Assembly (NCBI RefSeq): GCF_001282115.1
Contig: NZ_LJBR01000403.1
Location: 1 to 37,456, forward strand
Reading direction: 5' to 3'
DNA: 37,456 nucleotides
Source: Streptomyces sp. NRRL B-24085
GTDB taxonomy: Bacteria; Actinomycetota; Actinomycetes; Streptomycetales; Streptomycetaceae
Under the pieces are notes generated by a model, which worked only from the letters and a program-made list of their open reading frames with translations, made no database searches and was not told where the DNA came from. The position numbers and the translations under genes were made by a program. Positions 23,375-32,400 of this stretch are shown piece after piece (the first letter of the stretch is position 1; each line of letters opens with the position of its first letter).

Positions 23375-23418
23375 GAGTTCCTCCTGAGGTCAGCGGTGGG
23401 AGAGGGGCCGCGGGTCAT
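23371..23418 (-). other. 15-codon mini-ORF bridging NRPS2 and the carbamoyltransferase
   Basis: ATG 23418 overlaps the NRPS2 stop (ATGA) and the mini-ORF stop overlaps the carbamoyltransferase GTG (GTGA), encoding MTRGPSPTADLRRNS. It contains the AGGAGG ribosome-binding site of the next gene. It is best read as a translational-coupling device; a functional peptide is unlikely. Confidence 0.4.
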
Positions 23419-26400
23419 GCCCGCTCCTCGTCGGTGACGACCGGGGCGAGGACGGCCGGCAGCCCGTCCGCGTCGCCCGCGGAGCGCCAGTCGCCGGCCA
23501 GCCGCCCCTGCCCGAACGTGCCGTCCTGGCGGCCCAGCTCTGCGGTGAGGTGCTTGACGACGGCCTTGCCGGAGTCGGCGTTGGTCAGCGCCACGAAGCC
23601 GGTCCCGGCGTGCAGGCGGCTGATCGCCATGTTCCAGTAGCCGGTGGGCTCGCCCCCGTGGCCGAACTCCAGGTCGTCGCCGCTGTCGTCGACGATCGTG
23701 CCCAGCCCGTAGAAGGTGCCGGTCTCGCCCGCAAGCAGCTCCCTGGCCAGGGCCTGCGGGACGAGCGCGCCCGGGGCGCCGAGCAGCGCGTCGCGCACGG
23801 CCAGGGTGAACCGGGCGGCGTCGGCCGCCGTCGTCCACAGGCCCGCCGCCGCGAGGTGGGCCCGGCGGCGCCAGCCGTCCTTGAGGGGGGTGCCGTGGGC
23901 GTCGTGACCGAGCGCCACGGGCAGGCCCGCGGTGTGCGGGTGGTCCTGGTCGAAGCTGGTGTCGGCGAGGCCGAGCGGGTCCAGGACCAGGCGCCGCATC
24001 AGCGGTTCGAAGGCCTCGCCGGTGGCGTCCTGGAGGACCTGCTGGAGCACCCAGTAGTGCGTGCTGCTCTTGCGGAACACCTCTCCCGGCGGCAGTTCGC
24101 GCCGCACCCTCGGCGTGTTGACCGGCGGCCTGCCCTCCAGCAGGTCGAGGAGCGTGGGCAGCTCCTCGCCGGGCCGGAAGCCGACGCTGCGGTGCCGGGC
24201 GAGCCCGGCGCGGTGCCCGAGCAGGTGCCGTACGGTGACCGGGCCCGGGGCCCGCGGGTCGTCGGCGAGCTGCCAGCCGGTGAGGTACGCCGAGATGTCC
24301 GTGTCGAGGTCCAGGACCCCGTCGTCCACCAGGCGCAGCACGCCGAGCGCGGTCACGTGCTTGCTGATCGAGCCGACCTGGAAGAGGGTCCGCGTGGACA
24401 CGGGCACCTCCGTGCCCGCGGCGAGCACCCCGTGCCCTTCCACGGCCACGACCTTGCCGTCGTGGATGACGGCGAGGGCGGCACCGGGGACGTGGTGGTC
24501 GGCCATGACGGCGTCGATGCCCTCGATGACGGGTGCCCGCGGCGGGAGCAGTGCGGCGACCTCGGCGGCCGCCTCGCCGCCGGCCTGGGCGAGCAGCCGG
24601 GACAGCAGTTCGGCGGGCACCTCGACGGTGGCGGGTGCCGCGGCCTCCGGCACCTCCACCGGCGCCTCGACCGTCGGCGTCTCGACCGCCGGCGTCTCGG
24701 GGGCCGCGTCCTTCATGTCCTCGTCCACCGCGGCCGCCAGCTCGAACAACGTGTCGTGCTGGTACATCCGGTAGATCGAGACGGCGAGCCCCGCCGCGCG
24801 GGCCGCGGCCAGCACCTTGATCATCAGCAGGGAGTGCCCGCCGAGGTCGAAGAAGCGGTCGTGGACGCCGATCTGCTCGACGCCGAGGACCTCGCTCCAG
24901 ATGGCCGCGAGGGCCTTCTCGGTCGGGGTGCGCGGCGGCACGTGGTCGGTGCCCGTGCGCAGGTCGCCGCGGTCGGGGGCGGGCAGGGCGCGCCGGTCGA
25001 CCTTGCCGTTGGCGTTCAGCGGCAGGGCGTCCAGGGCGATGAAGGCGGCGGGGACCATGTAGTCGGGGAGCCGCAGCGCGCAGTGCGCGGCGAGGTCCTC
25101 CGGTGCGGCCCCGGCGCCGGTCCAGTACGCCACCAGGCGCCGGTCCCCCGGCACCGGCTCGTGCACGGAGACGTACGCCTCGCGCACCGCCGGGTGTCCG
25201 GTCAGCACCGACTGGATCTCGCCGAGCTCGACGCGGTAGCCGCGGATCTTGACCTGGTCGTCGATGCGGCCGAGGAACTCGACGTTCCCGTCGTCCAGTT
25301 GGCGGACCAGGTCGCCGGTCCGGTACAGGCGGCCGGGACCGAAGGGGTCCGGCAGGAACCGTTCCGCCGTCAGGTCCGGCCGGCCCGCGTAACCGCGAGC
25401 CACCCCGGTACCGCCGACGTACAGCTCCCCGGCCACCCCGACCGGCACCGGCCGCATCGCCGAGTCCAGCACGTACACCCGCATGTTCGGCAGCGGGCGC
25501 CCGATCGGGACGACCTCGCGGCCGACCGGTCCGGTGACCGGGAAGACCGTGGAGCCGACGGAGGCCTCCGTGGGGCCGTACTCGTTGATCAGGCGGCCCG
25601 GTCCGAGGATGTCCAGCGAACGGTCCGCGGTGGTCCCCGGCAGGGCCTCGCCCGCGACGACGGTCACCGCGGCCAGCTCGTCGGCCTGCTCGGTGGTGAG
25701 CTGTTCGGCGAGCAGGTCGAGGTGGCCCGGGGTCAGCTTGACGAAGCTGTAGGGGGCTCCGGCCAGCAGGGCGCGGCCCAGGTCGGCCGGAGCGGTGTCC
25801 TGCGCGACCGTGAAGACCCGCTGGCCGGTGACCAGGGGGCCCCACAGGTTGGGGACGATCAGGTCGAAGGCGACCGAGGAGAACATCGGCGCGCCGCCGG
25901 TCCCCCGGGCGGCCAGCTCCCGGGCCGCCCAGGCCACGTGGTTGACCAGGCCCCGGTGCGGCACCTCGACGCCCTTGGGGACGCCGGTCGAACCGGAGGT
26001 GAAGATGACGTAGGCCAGCGCGTCGAGGTCGTCCCGGCGGGCGGGGGCCTCACCGGGCATCCCCTCACCGGCCATCGCCGCGGACAGCACCTCCGTGCCG
26101 GCGAACCGGTCCGCGTACTCCTCGGAGGTCACCGCCACCCGGGCGCCGGCGGTCCGTACGATCGCGGCGACCCGCTCGGCCGGGTAGGAGGGGTCGACCG
26201 GCACGTAGGCGCCGCCCGCCTTCCACACCGCGAGCAGCGCGGCGATCAGGTCGGGTCCCCGGTCGAGCTGGACCGCCACCCGGGCCTCGGCGTCGACGCC
26301 CCGGGCCCGCAGGGCGTGCGCCAGCCGGTTGGCGCGGGCGTCGAGTTCGGCGTACGACAGGGTCCGGTCGCCCAGGGTGACGGCGGGCGCGTCCGGGACC

Positions 26401-29400
26401 CGGGCGGCCTGTGTCTCGAAGAGGCGGAGCACGTCCGCGGTCCCGGCCTCGTGGGCGGTGTCGTTCCACTCGACGAGCTGGCGGTGCAGTTCGTCGTCGG
26501 ACAGCGGGACCGCGCGGGCGTCACCGGACGGGTCCTTGGTCATCGCGTCCAGGACGGCCGTGTACAGCGCGGTCAGGCGGTCGGCGTTCGGCCGGGACAG
26601 GGCGTGGGTGTGGGTGGTCATCAGGAGATACCCGGAGACCGCGGAGACCGCCAGGTCGAACTCGGTGGCGCCCTCACCCGAGCTGGCGTCCAGGTCGACG
26701 CGGTCGGTGTCGACGTGGTCGAAGTCCTGGTAGCTGAAGCGGACGTCGAGCAGGCGCTCCAGGCCGGCGTCGTGCTGGATCGCCGGCATCGGGTAGCGGC
26801 GGTGCTCCCACATGCCGGCCTCGTGGGCGAAGACCTCGCGGACGAGCTCCTCCCAGGTGCGGTCGCGGTCGGCGTCGAAGGCGAACGGCAGGGTGTTGAG
26901 GTACATGCCGTAGACCCGGTCGGCGCCCGGTGCCTCGGGGCGGGCGCTGAAGACCAGCCCGGAGTGGAAGCGGTCCTCCTCGGTGAGCAGGCTCAGCGTC
27001 TTGAGGTGGGCGGCGAGCAGCACGCTCTTGATCGAGACGCGGGCCCGGGCGGCCAGGGCGCGCAGCCCGGCGTCGAAGGGCTTGAGGGCGACCGCGACCC
27101 GGTAGCGCTCGCGCTCGGCGGTGCGGTCGCCGGCCCATGCGGACGGGAGGGAGAAGCGGGCGTGCCCTTCGGTGACGCCCTGCCAGTGGCCGCGGTCGGT
27201 CGCCGATTCCAGTGACCGCAGTTCGGCGGCGACGAAGTCCGCGTACCGCACCTGCGGTGCCGCCACGGTGACCCGTTCGCCGCCGTCGCGGACGCGCCGG
27301 TACTCGTCCAGCAGCTCCATCAGCAGCGCGCGGTGGCTCCAGCCCTCGGTGATGGCGTGGCAGACGGTCAGTCCGAGCCGCCAGCCGTCGTCCTCGACGT
27401 GCGCGGTCATGCGCAGCAGCGGGGCGTGCTCCAGGTCGAAGAGGTCGGCGCGCTCGGCGGCGAGGAAGGTCCGGACGGCGGTGTCGAGCGCGGCCTGGTC
27501 CAGGCCCCGCAGGTCGTGGACGGCGACCGGGATCTCCGCGTCCGCGTGCACCACCTGGAGCGGCTGCGAGTAGCCGTCGAGGTGGAAGGAGGTGCGCAGC
27601 ATCTCGTGCCGGGCGGCGACCGTGACGGCCGCGGCGCGCAGGGCGTCCGCGGAGAACGGCACGGACTCGCTGATCCGGAACGACGACACGTTGTGGTAGG
27701 CGTGCCGGTCGTCGGCCAGCATCTCCAGCACCATGCCGAGCTGCACCTGCGTCAGCGGGTAGGCGTCCACGGCGTCGGCCGGCAGTGCGGCCCGGTCCCC
27801 GTCGCCGATCAGCGCGAACCGCTCGACGGGCACGTCCACTTCGGTGCGTGCCGGGCGCCCGGTGAGGTACTCGGCGAGCTCGGCGACCGTGCGGTGCTCG
27901 AAGACGTCCCGGACCCCGATGTCGAACCCGGCCGAGCGCAGGGCCCCGACCAGGGCCACGGCCCGGATGGAGTGTCCGCCGATCTCGAAGAACCCGTCCT
28001 CGACACCGACCCGCTCCAGGCCGAGCACCTGCGCCCACACCTCGGCGATGCGCTCCTCGGTCACCGTCCGCGGGGCGGTGTACCCGTCGTCGGCGGCCTC
28101 GGCGGTGTCGGGGGCGGGCAGGGCGCGCCGGTCGACCTTGCCGTTGGCGTTCAGCGGCAGCGCCGGAAGGGGGAGCAGGGCGGCCGGGACCATGTACTCG
28201 GGCAGCCGGTCGCCCAGGTGCGCCCGTACGGCGTCGGGGGCGGCGGCCTCGGCGGGGGCGTAGTAGGCGGCGAGCTCACCGTCGTACGTCGTCACGAACG
28301 CCTCGCGGACGGCGGGGTGCCCGGTGAGGACGGCCTGGATCTCGCCGAGTTCGATCCGGTAGCCGCGGATCTTGACCTGGTCGTCGATGCGGCCGAGGAA
28401 CTCCACGTTGCCGTCGTCCAGTTGGCGGACCAGGTCGCCGGTCCGGTACAGGCGGCCGGGACCGAAGGGGTCCGGCAGGAACCGTTCCGCCGTCAGGTCC
28501 GGCCGGCCCGCGTACCCGCGCGCCACCCCGGTACCGCCGACGTACAGCTCCCCGGCCACCCCGACCGGCACCGGCCGCATCGCCGAGTCCAGCACGTACA
28601 CCCGCATGTTCGGCAGCGGGCGCCCGATCGGCAGGACGTCGGGGGCGCAGTCGTCCGGGACCGGGAAGACGGTCGATCCGACGGACGCCTCGGTGGGGCC
28701 GTACTCGTTGATCAGACGGGTTCCCGGAGCGAGGGTGCGCCAGCGTTCCAGGGTGGCGCGGGTGAAGGCCTCGCCCGCCACCACCAGCACCGGGGCCAGG
28801 GCGGCCGCCTGGTCGGCGGTGAGCTGCTGGGCCAGCACGTCCAGGTGTCCCGGGGTCAGCTTGACGAAGCTGAACGGGCCCGCGGCGGCGAGGTGTTCGC
28901 CCAGGTCGGCCATGTCGACGTCCTGGCCGACGGTGTGCACCGCCTGGCCGGTGACCAGCGGTGCCCACAGGTTGGGGACGACCAGGTCGAAGGCGACCGA
29001 GGAGAACAGCGGGGCGCCGCCGGTGCCGTGCGGGGCGAGTTCGCGGGCCGCCCAGGCGACGTGGTTGACCAGGCCCCGATGGGTGACCTCGACGCCCTTG
29101 GGGACGCCGGTCGAGCCGGAGGTGAAGATGACGTACGCCAGCGTGTCCAGGTCGTCGCGGCGGGCCGGGGCCTCGTCGGGCCGTCCCGTGAGGTCCGGGA
29201 GTGCGGTGAGCGTGGCCACGGCGGCGGACGCCTCGCGCATCGCGTCGACACGGGCGGCCGGATAGGACGGGTCCACAGGTACGTAGGCGCCGCCCGCCTT
29301 CCACACCGCGAGCAACGCGGTCAGCAGGTCGGGGCCGCGGTCCAGCTGGACGAGGACACGGGACTCGGGCGTGACGCCCCGCTCGCGCAGGTGGTGCGCC

Positions 29401-32400
29401 AACTGATTGGCACGGGCGTCCAGTTCGCCGTACGACAGGGAGCCGCCGGCGTGCCGTACCGCCGCCGCCCGCGGCGTGCGGGCCGCCTGTGCCTCGAAGA
29501 GCTGGAGGACGGAGGAGGTCTCCGCCTCGTGGGCGGTGTCGTTCCACTCGGCGAGCCGGCGCTCGCGCTCGCCCTCCGGCAGGAAGGTGGCGCGGGCGTC
29601 GCCCTCGGGGTCGTCGGCCATCGCTTCCAGGACCTGTCGCAGCATCTGCGCGAGGCGGTCCGTGCCGGTGCGGCTCAGGGCGCGCGGGGAGGCGGTCAGG
29701 ACGAGGTGGCCGACACGGGCGGAGACGCCGAGCGGGAACTCGGTGGGGCTGTCGTCGATGCTGGCCAGGTAGTCGACCTGGGCGCGGTCGACCTGGTCGA
29801 AGTCGTGGTAGCTGAACCGCATGTCGATCAGCCGCTCGCCGTCGGCGAGTTCGCGCTGGATGACCGGCATCGGGTAGGTGCGGTGCGGCCACAGCTCGAC
29901 CTCGCGGGCGAACACCGAGGCCACCAGCTCGCGCCAGGTGCCGGCCGCCGTGCGGTCGTGGGCGAAGGGCAGCGTGTTGAGGTGCATGCCGTAGACGCGG
30001 TCGGCGCCGAGGACCTCGGGCCGGGCGTTGCAGACCAGCCCGGAGAAGAAGCGGTCCTCCTCGGTGAGCATGCTCAGCGTCTTGAGGTGAGCCGCGTGCA
30101 GCACGCTCTTGAGGGAGGCGCCCGCCGTGGCGGCCAGGGCGCGCAGGCGGTCCTCCAGGTCGTGGAAGGGGACCGGGACGCGGTAGGGGGCGCCGGTGTC
30201 GTCCGGGGCTCCGCGCCAGGGCGCGGGCACGGTGAGCCGGGCGTACCCGTCGACGACGGACTGCCAGTAGGCGCGGGAGTCCTCGGCGTCGAGGACCTCC
30301 AGTTCGGCGGCGACGAAGTCGGCGAACCGCACGGCCGGGCGCTCCGGCTCCACCGCGTCGGCGCCGTCCACCAGCCGGTCGTACTCCTGGAGCACCTCCA
30401 TGAGCAGCGAGTGGTGGCTCCAGCCGTCGAGGATCGCGTGGCACTCGGTGTTGGTGATCCACCAACTGCCGTCGCCGGCGGTGTGCGCGTGCAGCCGCAG
30501 CAGCGGCGGGGTCGCCAGGTCGAAGAGGCGGGCCCGCTCCTGCTCGGTGAACTCCCGCAGGGAGGCGAGGAGTTCGTCCTGGCCGAGATGGGACAGGTCG
30601 CGGGCGTCGACCGGCATCTCGGCCTCGGCGTGGACCAGTTGGAGCGGGACGGAGTAGCCGGTGAGGTCGAAGGAGGTGCGCAGGGCCTCGTGCCGGGCGA
30701 CGACCCGCGCGGCGGCCGCCCGCAGCGCCTCCAGGGAGAAGGGGCGCTCGTCACGGATCCGGAAGGAGGTGACGTTGTGGTACGGGTGCTTGCCGTCGTC
30801 GGTGAGCATCTCGACGACCATGCCGAGCTGCACCTGGGACAGCGGGTAGGCGTCCACCAGGCCCTCGGCCGGGAGCTTCGCCCGGTCCGCGTCGCCGATC
30901 AGGGCGTACGGCTCGACGGTGCGGTCGGCGTCGGCGGGGGCCGGGCGCCCGGTGACCAGTTCGGCGATCCGGGCGACCGTGCGGTGCTCGAAGACGTCCC
31001 GCACGGCGAGGTCGTAGCCGATCGCGCGCAGCCGTCCGACCAGGGTGACCGCGCGGATGGAGTGGCCGCCCAGCTCGAAGAACCCGTCCTCGACGCCGAC
31101 CCGCTCCAGGCCCAGCACGTCCGCCCAGACCTCGGCGACCCGCTCCTCGGCGACCGTGCGCGGGGCGACGAAGGCGGCGCCGCCGAGGGCGTCCTGGCCG
31201 GGGGCGGGCAGGGCCCGCTTGTCGAGCTTGCCGTTGGTGGTCAGCGGCAGCGCGTCCAGGGCGACGAAGGCGGCCGGGACCATGTACTCGGGCAGCCGGG
31301 CGGCCAGGTGGGAGCGGAGCGTGCCGGGCTCGGGCGCGGTGTCCGCGGCCGGGGTCACCCATGCGACCAGGCGCTTGTCGCCCGGGGTGTCCTCGCGCAC
31401 CAGGACGACGGCGTCCCGGACGTCGGGGTGGGCGGCCAGCGCGGTCTCGATCTCGCCGAGCTCGATGCGGAAGCCGCGGATCTTGACCTGGTCGTCCATC
31501 CGGCCCAGGAACTCCAGGCTGCCGTCGGGCAGCCGGCGCGCCAGGTCGCCGCTCTTGTAGAGCCGGGAGCCGGGCGGGCCGTACGGGTCGGGGACGAACC
31601 GTTCGGCGGTCAGGCGCGGCCGGTTGAGGTAGCCGCGGGCCACACCGGGCCCGGCCACGTACATCTCGCCGGGCACGCCGACCGGGACCGGGCGGGCGTG
31701 CGCGTCCAGCAGGTACACCCTGAGGTCGGCCAGCGGGTGGCCGACGGGGTTGCCGGCCCGCGGGTCGAGGTCCGCCTCCGTGATGCGGTGGAAGGTGGTG
31801 TGGACGGTGGTCTCGGTGATCCCGTACATGTTGACCAGGGCCACCCGGTCCAGGCCGAACCGCTCGGCGAACGGCCGCAGTTCGGAGACCTCCAGCTTCT
31901 CGCCCGCGAAGACGACCGCGCGCAGCGACAACGCGGCGTCGGTGTCCACCAGCGAACGGAACGCGGTCGGCGTCTGGTTGAGGACGGTGACCTGCTCCCG
32001 GACCAGCAGGTCCAGGAACTCCTCCGGCGACCGCGTCACGGCCTGCGGTACGACGACCAGGCGGCCGCCGAACAGCAGCGCGCCCCACATCTCCCACACC
32101 GAGACGTCGAAGGCGTAGCTGTGGAACAGCGGCCACACGTCGGTCTCGGCGAAGGCGTAGTGCTCGTGGCCGCGCGCCAGGAGGCGGGCGACGTTGGCGT
32201 GGGTGAGGGCGACGCCCTTGGGGCGACCGGTGGAGCCGGAGGTGTAGATCGTGTAGATCAGGTTCTCGGGGCTGCCCGGGACGCCGGGGTCGGTGCCGGG
32301 CTGCTCGTCGAGCGCGTCCCGGTCCAGGAGCAGCAGGTCCACGTCGAACAGGTGGGCGTGGTCCGAGACGGTGACGACCACCGGGGCCTGGGCGTCCTCG

